Below are positions 1 through 11,560 of a stretch of 64,000 nt of DNA, one piece after another. Position numbers and translations under genes: made by a program. The DNA is from Toxorhynchites rutilus septentrionalis (lineage: Eukaryota > Arthropoda > Insecta > Diptera > Culicidae). The number at the start of each line of letters is the position of its first letter. Position 1 is the stretch's first letter. The DNA lies in assembly GCF_029784135.1 (NCBI RefSeq), contig NC_073745.1, positions 279,221,803-279,285,802 on the forward strand. The letters run 5' to 3'. The notes under the pieces were generated by a model. That model was not told the origin of the DNA, did not search any database, and saw nothing but the letters and a program-made list of their open reading frames with translations.

Positions 1-2
1 TG

Positions 3-1457
3 AAGAAATGCGCAGCTAATCTGATGATTCCTCTTTGTCGCATTTTCCGCTTATCGTTGATTAGTGGAAAATTTCTAACTTCCTGGAAGTCGGCGTTTTT
101 GATTCCTGTACATAAAAAGGGTGCCAAGACTCAAATCGATAACTACCGAGGAATTTCCGCACTAAGCTCGGTCGCCAAACTGCTTGAGCTTGTTGTCTTG
201 GAACCGATTTTTAGTTTCTGCCAGCATTACATTGTAGAAGACCAACATGGATTTATGTCTAAGAGATCTACTGTAACCAATATGTTGACTTTCACGGCTT
301 ATATAACGGAAGGTTTCAATAGCGCCAAACAAACAGATGCGATATTTTTCGACCTGACAGCAGCGTTTGACAGCATTAATCACGAAATTGCGATTTCTAA
401 AATGGAGAATTTGGGGATTGACGGCAGAATAATCAGTTGGCTGCGGTCATACCTAATCGGTCGCCAGCTAGCAGTAAAAATTGGTGATCATTTCTCGCGC
501 AAATTCGACGCGCCATCTGGGATTCCTCAAGGCAGCCACCTGGGGCCGTTGATTTTCCTCTTGTACTTCAATGACGTAAATTTTAAGCTGAACCTACCGC
601 GCTTATCATTCGCCGACGATATGAAAATTTATTTTATAATCAACTCGACTGCCGATGCCTGCCTACTTCAGCAACAGCTGGATAGTTTTGCCGAATGGTG
701 TATTGCTAATTGCATGAAGGTGAACCCAAGTAAATGTGCTATTATCACCTATTCAAGAAAAAAGGAACCAATCTTGTTCGATTATAAACTCTTGGATACT
801 TCCATCGAGAGAACCAACTGTATCAAAGATCTAGGGGTACTTCTAGACAGCAAACTATCGTTCCAGCAGCACATTTCATATATTGTGGGCAAAGCTTCCA
901 GAAGTCTGCGCTTTTTGTTTCGAATCGGTAAAGATTTCAATGACATATATTGCTTGAAGTCTTTGTACTGCTCGCTGGTACGTTCGACTCTTGAGTACGG
1001 CTGTCAAGTTTGGAGTCCTTACTACCAAAATGGTGTCGACAGAATTGAAGCTGTACAGCGCAGGTTTGTGCGCTTTTCTCTTCGACGCTTGCCGTGGAGG
1101 GATCCTTTTCGGCTACCCAGCTATGATAGTAGATGCCTTCTAATCAATTTAGACACCTTAGCTGTTCGCCGCAATGTCGCCCGTGCTATGCTAGTGTCTG
1201 ATGTCCTGACGTCGAAAACAGAGTGTCCGGCGTTGCTCCGTTCATTCCAACTACAGGTGCCTCCAAGAAGTCTGCGGAACCAAAATTTGCTGCGTATACC
1301 GGTCCGGCGAACAAATTACGCGACCTACGGTAGTATATCCGGTCTGCTCAGAATGTTCAACAGAGTTGCAGAGGGCTTTGATTTCAATTTATGTAGGGTA
1401 GCTATTAAACGTAATTTTAAGAGAATATTAACCCATTTAAATATCATTAGGGCATAG
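3..1457 (+). CDS. Non-LTR retrotransposon ORF2, 3' part: reverse transcriptase (5' end outside window)
   Basis: The frame is open from the window edge (codon at 3) to a TAG at 1455-1457, about 484 residues. It carries the RT fingers/palm series: a WK...LIPVHKKG block, NYRGIS, an HGF motif, the first-aspartate block FFDLTAAFD, the PQGSHLGP block and the FADD catalytic box at about 610-625. A C-terminal thumb and tail rich in Arg/Cys follow. The order and spacing match jockey/I-like LINE ORF2 proteins, which make cDNA at a nicked target. No endonuclease domain is visible because the 5' part lies outside the window. AATAAA signals at 1479-1488, just after the stop, suggest the element's 3' end is near 1490. 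The frame has no stops or frameshifts, unlike every other transposon gene here, so this copy may be young. Clade assignment is inferred from motif style. Confidence 0.9.
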   Translation, partial: KKCAANLMIPLCRIFRLSLISGKFLTSWKSAFLIPVHKKGAKTQIDNYRGISALSSVAKLLELVVLEPIFSFCQHYIVEDQHGFMSKRSTVTNMLTFTAYITEGFNSAKQTDAIFFDLTAAFDSINHEIAISKMENLGIDGRIISWLRSYLIGRQLAVKIGDHFSRKFDAPSGIPQGSHLGPLIFLLYFNDVNFKLNLPRLSFADDMKIYFIINSTADACLLQQQLDSFAEWCIANCMKVNPSKCAIITYSRKKEPILFDYKLLDTSIERTNCIKDLGVLLDSKLSFQQHISYIVGKASRSLRFLFRIGKDFNDIYCLKSLYCSLVRSTLEYGCQVWSPYYQNGVDRIEAVQRRFVRFSLRRLPWRDPFRLPSYDSRCLLINLDTLAVRRNVARAMLVSDVLTSKTECPALLRSFQLQVPPRSLRNQNLLRIPVRRTNYATYGSISGLLRMFNRVAEGFDFNLCRVAIKRNFKRILTHLNIIRA

Positions 1458-2255
1458 ATTCTGCCTGTTGATTATTGTAATAAATAAACTGACGCTATGG
1501 TGAAGCAGGTGTTAAGGTTGTGCACCAACAAATTATTTGGGGAATACTAAGTTATTCTAATAGTTATGATCCCCCCTTATTCTACACGATGATTGACGTA
1601 AGATGGCTCAAGTCACGGTGTTCCCGAAGGCGAATGAGGTGACTATAGTTTGTCACTAGGTGAGATTTGAAGTCGTGTCCTCATATGTTATTGACTCTAG
1701 TATCCAATACGAGCTGAAAAGTAAAGTGGTTTCCAGAATAAAACGAGAAACATTGCCATCTCACCTCATTCGACGCGCAGAATAAAGGGGAATAAGTCAT
1801 TAATTTATTTGGGTACGCGTGCAGATAGAGTTTATTTCGCTTATTCAGTCACCAAGGAAGTAAATGTCGTTCTGAAATTTTGTATGTGATTTGGTTTCGC
1901 TTGCCAGTAGCGAAACTTTCTCCACTAATGATGACAGCTGCACTTATCTCGATCATGTATTGTCCTGCGAGCACAAGAATGAATCATCAAACAATTATCG
2001 TCAAATGATTCTACAATTTAAAAAAAACATTTCAGGACTACCAAACTGGTAGAATGGTTATCTCAAAATTTTCGTGGCATTATAAAATAATATCCGCAGT
2101 TATAAACAATCGATTTGAATTAAACTACATCGTACTTCTTCGTCAACAATGCGGTCATGGCTTGAACACATCCTCCTATATTTTTTTTAATTTCAAGTTG
2201 ATTGTAGGAAGAATTGCAACTAGTATAATGACACTTACCAAAAAATAACACTTCT
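1458..2255. other. LINE 3' tail and AT-rich sequence without a gene
   Basis: Contains the short 3' untranslated tail of the upstream LINE with overlapping AATAAA signals, then AT-rich DNA with only short chance frames (for example 2054-2248). I see no motif, repeat copy or RNA here. Confidence 0.5.
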
Positions 2256-2505
2256 AGAACAACATGTCAAAAGGGCATATCTTCTTTGATCGTTTCTATT
2301 CAGCTACATTCTCTTTCATTAATAACTCAGCATTAACAGTATTTCCTGATGTGTTCGACGATAACCAGTGTGAAAGAGAACCTCGTTTATCAAACTAGAT
2401 GGCAAAACTGGAGCAAAATCTGTCTGAAAATCTGTCTTATCGAAAGAGAAAGTCGATGAAGAACATCGATCAAAGAAGATAGACCCTTTTGACATGTTGG
2501 TCTAG
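2256..2505. mobile_element. Small inverted-repeat element (MITE), ~250 bp
   Basis: The two ends are inverted repeats of about 30 bp, including AACATGTCAAAAGGG at 2261-2275 and its complement at 2486-2500, with CTTCTTTGATCG just inside. The interior has no coding potential. Such terminal inverted repeats on a short non-coding unit are typical of a MITE. I could not fix a target-site duplication, so the superfamily is open. Confidence 0.7.
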
Positions 2506-2930
2506 ACTTCTTTGAATTTCCAGTCGAGGGATTTCTAGCTAACTCGTCTACAGGATTGGCAGAACCCTTTCTGAATTCGTTCTATCTTTGTGGTGTGGAC
2601 ATATTAACTCATTAAGCATATTTGTCTACCTCAGACAATTATCCATAAGTTTTTGTATGAGTTACCATTTTTTTAATTATATCGTCTTATAAAAAAGGTC
2701 TAGAGAAGCTAGAAAAACGTATTATCCTTTAATTCTCCAATTTACGATGTGAGGATGAATAATATAGTGTAAAATGATCGATACGGGAAAATCTTAAAAA
2801 GATGAATTTACTTCAGTGTATAATTTTATTATTTTTTTCGCTTACAATTGAGGGGCTTAGAAGAAAAGGGGTGTAAGTGATTTGATCGATTTCTCTTCAA
2901 CAACTCTTCCTTTAGTTAATAACTCAACAG
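2506..2930. other. AT-rich spacer with one orphan MITE end
   Basis: No gene. The segment 2880-2929 (GATCGATTTCTCTTCA, then TTAATAACTCAAC) matches the end of the MITE at 24050-24255 and sits directly against the 3.56-kb inverted-repeat structure. It is probably one end of a MITE cut by that structure. Confidence 0.45.
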
Positions 2931-3569
2931 GTGTATGGCACGATAATCGCTATCTCACTCTGCCTACCGTCATCGCATATCTCACTATCCTTCTGCTGTA
3001 AAAGTTCATCATCGACATCACGATATGTCAGATGGTGGTAAATTGGTAATTCGCGATGGTGTCGACGTCTGGTGGCGACTTCAAATTGGGGCCATAATTT
3101 GTGTCCAAAACTCGTTAGTGTAATCTCTATCAGATTAGAAGACACGAAGCCGGTTTTTAAATTTTAAAATTTGAATGAAAATTTTCACATCATGTTATTT
3201 AGTTACTTGAAACACGTATTTCTGACTTTCATTCAACCATATGGCTATACAATTCCAAAATTGTTGCCGAATTTTTCATTATAATATAAAATTGTCTTCA
3301 TAAACAATTTTCGTATGAGACTTTTTCACCAACTGCAAACAAAAGTGCTTTTAATCCAAATAGAATACTAATTTGATATGGAAAATCTAGTTTTCATTCA
3401 TAATTTTAATTTTGAAAACGTTCATTCCGACTGAAAATCAGTTATTCGTTGACGCTCCCCTAAACTAGTAAACGAAACACAATGCCGCCAACGCGGATCG
3501 CTGTTTTGAAGAAAATAAACACCTTTGACGTTTGAGATGTTGGCATTTAACATTGACAAATACAGCTGG
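2931..3569 (+). repeat. Left inverted arm of the foldback-like structure
   Basis: Reverse-complement partner of 5845-6486. It is oriented like the small element at 62661-63044, with which it shares the GTCGAC-ATCTGG region and the AATGcCG region near its inner end. Confidence 0.8.
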
Positions 3570-3838
3570 GACTTTCTAGTTTTCTTAACGTCTTTGTTCA
3601 ACGAGAAATGTAGAGGACAAAAAAATTGAACATGAAATACTCCGTACGCTCAACAATTCTATGACAGATCGTTTCGATGATATAACCGCGAGGTAGACGT
3701 AGGACTGCCGCTTGCTCTTTAATCATTTATTTGAAATTGCATCTGAATAAATTCTCAATGAATGAATAAACTCATACTTTCAAAGATTGCTGAAAGTTTT
3801 CCTTGTAAGTGTGTGAGAAGATCAGCATGAATGAAATT

Positions 3839-4110
3839 TCCTTCTTCTTGAATGGCGTTAACGTTCCCTGTGGAACTTTTGCCGTCTCAACGTGTGCATT
3901 AACTAGCGTCATTTATTAATACCTAGTTGAGATTTCTTAAGCCAAATAACAGCCCTTAAATGTATTCCGAGGGGCAAGCTCTAGAATACGCGTGCCCACA
4001 GTGCAAGTCGAAGGAAATATCTTTAACGAAAAATCCCCCGGTCAGAACGGGAATCGAACCCGAACACCCGACATGATGATGTGAGACGCTAACCACTCGG
4101 CCACGGGTGC
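3839..4110 (-). mobile_element. tRNA-derived SINE, family A (272 bp, copy 1)
   Basis: On the minus strand a tRNA-like head begins at 4110: GGCCGAGTGGTTAGCGTC (A box) and GGTTCGATTCC (perfect B box) in a CGGG/CCCG T arm. This is the internal RNA polymerase III promoter. A body of about 190 nt follows, ending in a GAAGAAG tail. It is flanked by the 8-bp direct repeat ATGAAATT (3831-3838 and 4111-4118), the mark of LINE-mediated insertion. Copy 2 is at 11114-11390. The head resembles type II tRNAs (Leu/Ser-like D arm). It resembles in kind the Feilai SINEs of Aedes, but I cannot confirm family identity. Confidence 0.9.
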
Positions 4111-5264
4111 ATGAAATTGTTATTAACATGAAATTCAACTATTTCGAACTTGTTAGTGGTCTAGAAATGAACCGTTGGGTTTGCGCGGCTTTGCAAAAGC
4201 AACTGATGAACTTTGATACATAATTCTATTTTGTTCTCGTGAGAACAATACACGTGAGTTTTCATGATCAATCCACGCGGAAGCAGAATAGAAACTGCTG
4301 CTTTTGGACACGATTGCATCACAAGAACCTAATGCGCAAATCTTAAATTTGCGTTCCGCTCTCACGCGCAAAACCTGTACTGGGGACGGTTTGAAGAGAT
4401 AGCAAATTTGGTTTCCATTCTATTATCGCTCCAGCCAGCGATCAGTTATCAGACTTTCTTAAGAGTTCACTATACAATACTCAAATAACCTTCTTGAAAA
4501 ACAACGAGAGAGTTAATTTGGATAATCCATTTTGCCTTTTGCAAAGCTAGAGGCTGATTTCCATTAATATTTGAAGCATTTTCAAAACAAAAAACAATAA
4601 AGTGCAAATCCCACCAGTTTACTGCTTTCGTACGATTGTGCGCACCCAAATTGCTCACTTTGATAGACATGTTCACTGCACAACACATATTCTAGACTTG
4701 CATACTAAAGACTTTAATTTGAGTTTCAAAGGAGGAATGGAACATGCGACCATTTTGCGTATTGGTTTCGCCAAGGTTGCACGGTGGAATCAACAACCAT
4801 CTAAATCCTTTTCAATTTCAATAATATTTAAATCTTTTTGGGAGAAATTACGAATTCGATTAGCCTTCACTTACGAACAGCGTAATTATTCGTCGTTTCT
4901 TTTACGGTGGCCATTTCTTGAAAACAATCATCAAACATACGACTGAAACCAAAGAAGCTTTAAATACTTTTTTTATGGCACTCTTTCGCTCTTACGCGAT
5001 CACGCCAGAATCCAATTTTTTGTTTCTTGTGGCTAAGTTTTATTCACTGCGGCTCGCCTAGAAATATCGTTTGAACATGCACTTTTGCACTTGGCGATCT
5101 AACGTACAAGTCTACTCCTAGACGGCGCTGCTTCGTTATAATCGTAAATAAATATTTGATTGCGATGAGTTTTGTAGAAATTTTATATTTTTCTTGAAAG
5201 GATTCTTGTGGATTATTTACATAACATATCCGAAAATCAAAGATGTGTTTATACTGCGTAAGAC

Positions 5265-5693
5265 TTGAAGAGAATCATTCATTACGAATTGCTTTCGTAT
5301 GGCCAAACACTAAATTTAAATCTCTACTTTCAACAACTGGACCGATCGAAGCTAACGATTGACCAGAAACAACCAGAATTGGCCAACAGAAGAAGTGTTG
5401 TGTTCCACCAGAACAATGCAAAGCCACACACGGTTGTAGTGACTCGCTAGAAACTCCGGGAGCTTGGTTGGGAAGTGTTAATATATCCATCATACAGTTC
5501 GGACCTGGTTCCTAGCGATTGCCACCTTTTCCTCGCATTGCAAAACTTCCCGAGTGATAACAAATTGGGATCACGGGAAGATTGTAAAAATCAATTACTA
5601 CAGTTTTTCGCCAATAAGAACCAAGACTTCTATGATAGAAGCATTATGAGGCTGCCTTTAAAATGGCAACAAATTATACAATAAAAAAATTGA
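5265..5693 (+). pseudogene. mariner (DD34D-type) transposase relic, C-terminal part
   Basis: The frame begins with K-IIHYEL and continues YGQTLN, LDR-KLTID, HQNNAKPHT, LRELGWEVL, a YSSDLVPSD block, and KLGSREDCKNQLL...WQQIIQ. This is the catalytic C-terminal half of a mariner-family transposase (cut-and-paste DDE enzyme). One TAG at 5449-5451 interrupts it. The second catalytic residue, normally Asp in HQDNARPHT, is Asn here; the third Asp (PSD) is kept. No N-terminal helix-turn-helix or mariner ends were found. It lies in the spacer of the foldback-like structure. Confidence 0.88.
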
Positions 5694-5844
5694 CCCAAAT
5701 CGGAAAATCCGAATCATTTCAGAGATATTTTGAATTTCACCCAAAATTAATGGATTTATTTTTCCTCAACCTAATATTATATTCTGCAGCGGCACGCTCA
5801 GTGACCAAACATTTCTTACAGCGGTTTGTATGTAAGCATCAAAG

Positions 5845-6486
5845 CCAGCTGTATGACACCCGCCATGTTTTTGATGCCAACACCTCAAACGTCAAAAGTA
5901 TTTGTTTTCTTCAAAACAGCGATCCGCGTTGGCGGCTTTGTGCTTCGTTTACTAGTTTAGGAGAGCGTCAACGAATAGCTGATTTTCAGAATGAACGTTT
6001 TCAAAATTAAAATTATGAATGAAAATTAGCTTTTCCATAAAATATATTTTTTTTATTTGAATTAAAAACATTTTTATTTGCAGGTGGTGAGAAAATCTCA
6101 TACGAAAATTATTTATGAAGACAATTTTATATTATAATGAAAAAATTCAGCAACAATTTTGGAATTGTATAGTCATATAATTGAATGAAAGTCAGAAATG
6201 CGCGTTTCAAGTAATTAAATAACATGATGTGAAAATTTTCATTCAAATTTTAAAATTGAAAAACCGGCTTCGTGTCTTCTAATCTGATAGAGATTACACT
6301 AACGAGTTTGGGACACAAATTATAGCCCTAATTTGAAGTCGCCACCAGACGTCGACACCATCGCGAATTACCAATTTACCACCATCTGACATATCGTGAT
6401 GTCGATGATGAACTTTTACAGCAGAGGGATAGTGAGATATGCGATGACGGTAGGTAGAGTGAGATAGCGATAATCGTGCCATACAC
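5845..6486 (-). repeat. Right inverted arm of the foldback-like structure
   Basis: Reverse complement of 2931-3569 with scattered substitutions and small indels. Its outer end is GCGATAATCGTGCCATACAC. Confidence 0.8.
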
Positions 6487-9400
6487 TGTCAGATGAAGAC
6501 GTAACAGTGTTGCCAACCTTCCAGATTTATCTGCGTTCGCGTTCATGGATAGATTTTCAAGGAAGTTGTTGTTTTAGCAAGGTGTTTGCACCTACGGAGC
6601 GAAAACTAAGTTTTTTGTAAGAAACATGACGATGGACTCGAAGTTGTGTAGAAAAATTTTTTTAAGATAAAGCGTGCTGCTTTTAATAAGAGCACACAAA
6701 GAACCTGTGAAGTTTTGACCTGATATGGCGAGTTGCCACTACAGCCGGGATTACATCGCAAAGAATCTGAATACACCCAGTCGACCCCCTCCCCCATCCC
6801 CATTACACTCAATAGAAAAAAGAAAACGTAAATATATAGTTTAAGAGTACTAGTAAACGGCAGTTGACCTAATTCTTGGACAAACTTGCCGAAGAGGTTG
6901 ATACCACAGAGTTCAAACGTTCAATAACAGAGTTCAATGTGAAGTGCACTTTTTTTTTAGAAATTTAGAGAAATAATTTTGATGATATTTTTCTGAGGAA
7001 GTGCAATAAAATATCTATGTTTCGATTAGATATCCTTTTTCTTATGTCATTTTATCACCAAGCCATAGATGATTCCTTCCGCACAGATTCTAAGTGGCTA
7101 ATGCTTTATGACGATACATTCTGATCCTCTCGAAAACCTGACCCAATTGACACCAATAATCCAATCATCCTAGGCCCGAAAGCGTCAACCCTGATCCGAG
7201 GATCGACCCGATGGGACATGATAGCGCGGTTGCGATGATAACAACCGCAAAGAACCGGCAATGCACGGACGGCACGGCGGTGAAAAACACCGAGGACAAC
7301 GACAATGACGATCGACGAAAATGGTGAATACAGAAGCGATCATCTTTTTTATTGCCCTCCACGGATGTCTTCGCCGTTGGCCGCCCGCCCCGCGTCCTTC
7401 CTTGGTCGATAAGGTGGGGGGAAATGAGCCGAACGGAGAAACCGCAGGGCATTAGCAGGAACGAGACGGAGCTGCATGATAATGATGATAAAAGTTGTTC
7501 CTGAGTGGATATTCCCGCGTCTGATTGCCATCCTTTTCCGCTCCGCTCGTGCTTCTCTCCCACGAGAGAAATATGCTCAAAAGAGGAAGAACGCATATTA
7601 TGGGCTGAGGAATGTCCATTCGCATGTGTGATAGAGTCAACATATGTGATGGGAGGTGTTTGTATGTATGCGCAAGAGAGAGCGAGTAAGCAAGTGCGTA
7701 CGGTTGGACAGGCTGGATCAAGTTCTGATCAAAATATTACCATCAACTGTCGCTCAAGCGGATGATTCGGGCCGTTTGATGGTAGCCGAATTTGAATTCT
7801 CGCAGGTTTTCAGATCTCGGTGCAGAAGCGATCATCCCCGACAACAGCTCACCGCACGGAACGAACCTGTATCCAAATTTCGACACGTCCCTCCGGTGGC
7901 TCGTTCTCTGCGACTATGCGCGCGTTTAATTACACTTAATTGGACAAAACATTTCTGGTGGAATCTCGCGGACTCTGTGAAATTTAATCACAACAAATTT
8001 CAGCTGTCACCTCATTTCGGGATGCGATCGGCCATATAAGCCTCACCGCTGCCGTGGGCTTCTAAAAGGGCATACCTGTATGCATGCATGCATGCCGAAA
8101 AACTACAATCAGCAGTCCTTCAGTGGTCTCGGATGTATGTTGGATGTACCAACTTGGGGCTGTCGGAGTGGCAGTGGAATGAGAGGCAAATTTATCAACC
8201 GACGATTGATTCCGGAGGGAGCCACAGCAAAAGGGCAATAACACGCAAATAATCTCAAGAGTCTCTCTCCGGACAATTGGCTGTTTCTTATGCATGATGA
8301 TGTAATTGCTCCGTAAGTTCCCCGCCAGCAACCAGAGGATCGGAGTTTGTGGCGTGGTAAATCTACGCTCAGGTCCAAGTTACTCGGAACGGAAGCTGTC
8401 ATTATTGGTTAATAAAATGTCATGGCAAAATGTTGGGCTCTCTTTCGAACCAAACCCAACTGTTAGAGCCCAAACGTTGGACCATGACCCTCAATTAGTT
8501 GTCGTTGAATGCCTAATACGGCAGGAGGTATGATTTGGTGCGAATTAAAAACAAATTTGCATATTTTGGATAATGATGTCCAAGCTATGTGGCTAATAAA
8601 ATCTTGACAACTATGCATTATACAACCCAATATTTCAGATTGAAAAAGATCCAAAAGGGGTACTGCAAGTTAAACGCGATTAAAAATAATCCTCCCCGGA
8701 CACCGACTTCAACCCTGGATCAGAGCATAATCACCTCAAAAAGCCACCAGCTTTTTGACGAACATTTTTATTCACTTGTTTACTTATCCTTCCATCCCGA
8801 GAGCCGATCGGGGCGGCAGTATTGTAACCATGGCTACAGCCGAAGACAGCCCGGCCAGGCCTGGAATTTAGCCCGCGCGTTAAAGCCCCGCTGAAAGGAA
8901 TCCCATTAAAAGAGGACGCGTACGAAGATTATCATGATCGAAAGTCGTAAAGATGCGCTCTGCCTCCGCGAATTCATCACCAACCTCTGGCCCTTTGCCT
9001 GGCGATGCGCGCCAGAAGTGCAAAAACAATTTCGACTTAACAGAAATAAATGTCGTTCGAATATTTTTGGCAAATTTTATACATGTTGTATACCCTTCGA
9101 TGGCAGATGGCGGAGCTCCCCGCGCCCCACTGGAGGGAGGGCTCTCTGTAGAACATGACAGAGTGTAGCAAGCGATTGAAGGGCTCCAGAAAAGAAAGAG
9201 ATCCATCTTCTTCATCGTCACATTTCGTTGTACGTTTCGACCCTTTCGCGCCCATCCCCCTCGCTTCCCTTCGCACCGTAGCTTGACTCGGTTTGTATCA
9301 GCGAAATAATTTGATATAATTTGACGTTTGATACATGATCTTATCCCTTTTTCGCACCCCTCGGCGCTGGCTCTATCCCCTTCTCGAGCCACCAAGGTAA

Positions 9401-9770
9401 CGCGCGTACAGGACAAAACGGTGGCAACCGTATATTTAATCGATCATTGATCTTCGAAAAATATTTGTAGCTACCCGTGTTTTTCTGTCCCCGATCGAAT
9501 TCCTCTACTCCGAAGCGCTGGAAGTGTCGTTTTTTCGTCAATCTTCGCGTCGTGCTCACTCTGCAGCAGCATGCAGCTCACTTGATCATTATGTTATCCT
9601 GATCTTCGCGATTCTTTCATCGCCAGTGGAGCACGAATGAGCACGGGTTTGTGTACCCGGGCTTCTTCTCATATCATCCTCGTCGTCGCCATCAGCTCGC
9701 GGGATCTCGCCAACCGAGTGACACTGTTGTGTCATTGCGGCTTTACCTGTTGTATAAATCTTGTAAAAAT
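6487..9770. other. Single-copy, GC-richer island without recognisable gene
   Basis: Composition changes from AT-rich repeat DNA to mixed GC-rich DNA. At 6505 a CAGTGTTGCCA motif resembles hAT ends elsewhere in the window but has no partner. Overlapping open frames on both strands (143 residues at 7165-7596, 178 residues at 8880-9416) show no domain, no conserved motif and no codon pattern I can support, so I read them as chance frames in GC-rich DNA. TAAT-core homeodomain-like sites occur (for example near 7925-7945, and ATTA/TAAT pairs near 8600). A (CATG)n run lies at 8081-8096. Candidate regulatory or intronic DNA of a host gene; no transcript evidence is possible here. Confidence 0.4.
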
Positions 9771-10424
9771 GTCACATTAGGGATATGAAATTGGCAAAAC
9801 AGCCCCAGAAACGGATTGTGCGATGGGCACTTTGGCAGACGGATGGGGACATTCTCGCAACGCGGGATTCACGCTGCAGATTGACGCAGCTTATTTGGGG
9901 CTTCAGCTTTTTTGTTTGTTTGCTTGTTTTGCTGCCTTTCTCTCTTGCTTTTTTTTTTGGGTGACCCAATGTTTTGATGCGAAGACGATTTATGAATTGA
10001 TTTGCACAAATTTTCAGCAACGATTTAGTGTCGACCGGGGTGAGTTTTGACGAGTCCCTGGGTTAATTGTTGACGTTGAACTCTCCTGAAAGATTTATAG
10101 AAATCAATCCGTTTGCAGAATTGATTACGGAACCGGTTGGAAAGGAAGTCTGATGGTGATGAATTTTGACATAAAATATGAGTGAATGGATGATGCGAAT
10201 AATTGCTCAACGATTGGGGAATAAGTTATGAAGTAGCCTTCTGTCATGTGTTTAAGGAAGTAGAATTTTGATGAAATATTTATTTTTTTCCCCTTATCAG
10301 AAGGCGGTGTTTAAACATGGAAGTGTGTTAAAAAGTAAAAAGAAAAAAAAATAATTCGAATAGGTTATTGAAATTTATGGTTGAACACGTTTTATTATTA
10401 CTTACGTTGTAAACAGACAGCAAA
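9771..10424. other. Spacer, no feature recognised
   Basis: Moderately AT-rich DNA with a homopolymer T tract near 9950 and no recognisable coding or repeat copy. Confidence 0.4.
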
Positions 10425-10429
10425 GTCAA

Positions 10430-11560
10430 TAATTCTCGTAAATAGCTGATTTCTGTGGAATGATCGTACCTAGGATTTGACATCTCAAATCAAATTCTGT
10501 AAAGTAGCCTTGGTGCACTTCAAGGACGCTGCTGACAAATTCTTGCTGAACTCTGACATGTGCCGAGACACTGTACCATCCTACTTTAATATGTCCTTGA
10601 CAATTTTTGCCCAATAACATTCGATTGGTCGTAGTTGGAGACAATTTGGTGGTTTGATGTCATGATGTTGTTTTCCACAAACCTCTAGAGAATTGATTTG
10701 AAGCGATGAGCCGTTGTCAGAATAGAGCAGACATAGCATCCTTTGGAAATCTTTTCCTCATGTCTTCGACTAAATAAATTTGAGAATTTATAATCTGTTT
10801 TCTAAGAAAAGTGGAAGATCGCAAATCACAAAAATGACTTGCCAGACTACCATCTTTTGGTTAAATTTTCCACCGCAACAGTCGTATCCTTAGTTGGTAC
10901 ACTCTCACCAACAGATTTAGTGAGACTGAGGCCTGGCAGCGTTTCAGAGCCCTCTTTGACATTTGTATCGTCGTTCAGCAAAAATTCAGCAATTATCCAG
11001 AATACGCTCATAAAGTTTTCGATTCGTCGCTTTAGAACGATGTTGATGTTCCCGAGTTTGTTTAGGTGCTTTCTGCTTCTTGTACATTTTCAAATCATGT
11101 AACTTCTCAATCCTTCTGTGCTCCCTTGGCCGAGTGGTTAGCGTCATAACTAACATGCCGGGTGTTTGGGTTCGATTCCCGTTCTGGTCGGGGGAATTTT
11201 TCGTCAAAGAAATTTCCTCCGACTTGCACTGTGTTCACGCGTATTCTAGAGCTTGCCACTCAGAATGCATTCAAGGCGTGTTATTTGGCATAGAAATCTC
11301 AACTAAGTACTAATAAAAATGACGCAAGTAATACTACGTTGAGACGGCGAAGTTCCTCTAGGAACGTTAGTGCCATTGAAGAAGAAGAAGAACTTCTCAA
11401 TCCGCTGGATCCCGATACTGATAACAACTTTCTTATCCAAGTTACGAATAAAGTCGATAATTACGAATACAATTCACGACTTCCTGGTCGAATCCGGGAT
11501 CTCTTGATTCGTATTTACGCCCACTTCTTGGTAGATCCTCCATGAAACGATTTGATTGTA
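10430..11560 (-). pseudogene. Decayed IS630-Tc1-mariner transposase, split by a SINE
   Basis: Read on the minus strand in several frames. About 11560-11404 gives MEDLPRSGRK and a degenerate SIR-like helix-turn-helix block. After the SINE, about 11110-10985 gives MYKKQKAP...RKLYERIL, matching the linker that follows the DNA-binding domain in ITm transposases (YKVQKAPNRDERQ in the 31.8-kb copy). About 10660-10470 gives CLQLRPIECYWAKIV and an ATLQNL tail, matching the block that carries the final catalytic Glu. Many stops and frameshifts are present. The SINE at 11114-11390 is inserted with a 13-bp duplication. This is an old copy of a cut-and-paste transposon; I could not find its ends. Confidence 0.7.
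11114..11390 (+). mobile_element. tRNA-derived SINE, family A (277 bp, copy 2)
   Basis: The head has GGCCGAGTGGTTAGCGTC (A box) and GGTTCGATTCC (B box), then a body alignable throughout to 3839-4110 on the other strand, ending in (GAA)n. A perfect 13-bp direct repeat AACTTCTCAATCC flanks it (11101-11113 and 11391-11403), so the insertion is exact. It disrupts the transposase relic at 10430-11560. Confidence 0.95.

Larger units (their letters stand above)
2931..6486. mobile_element. 3.56-kb foldback-like structure with ~640-bp inverted arms
   Basis: Arms at 2931-3569 (+) and 5845-6486 (-) are near-identical reverse complements. Matching landmarks include the outermost GTGTATGGCACGATAATCGC, a GTGTCGACGTCTGGTGGCG block and GCCGCCAACGCGGATCGCTG; homology stops sharply after TACAGCTGG. 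The ~2.27-kb spacer holds a SINE (3839-4110), no recognisable gene at 4119-5264, and a mariner transposase relic (5265-5693). The arms are related to smaller elements at 12436-12868, 14230-14660 and 62661-63044. It could be one foldback element or two MITE copies in opposite orientation; the closeness of the arms favours a single event or later gene conversion. No clear target duplication is seen. Confidence 0.75.

Noticed and set aside
4036..4110. Free-standing tRNA gene (A and B boxes)
   Set aside because: The head is followed by a SINE body and tail, flanked by target duplications, and repeated at 11114; it is a SINE, not a tRNA gene.
7165..7596. 143-codon open frame on the minus strand
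   Set aside because: Overlaps several other frames, contains no recognisable family motif and has low-complexity Ser/Leu content.
8880..9416. 178-codon open frame on the minus strand
   Set aside because: It lies in GC-rich DNA with equally long competing frames on both strands. No domain, signal peptide or repeated motif was seen; chance is the simplest reading.
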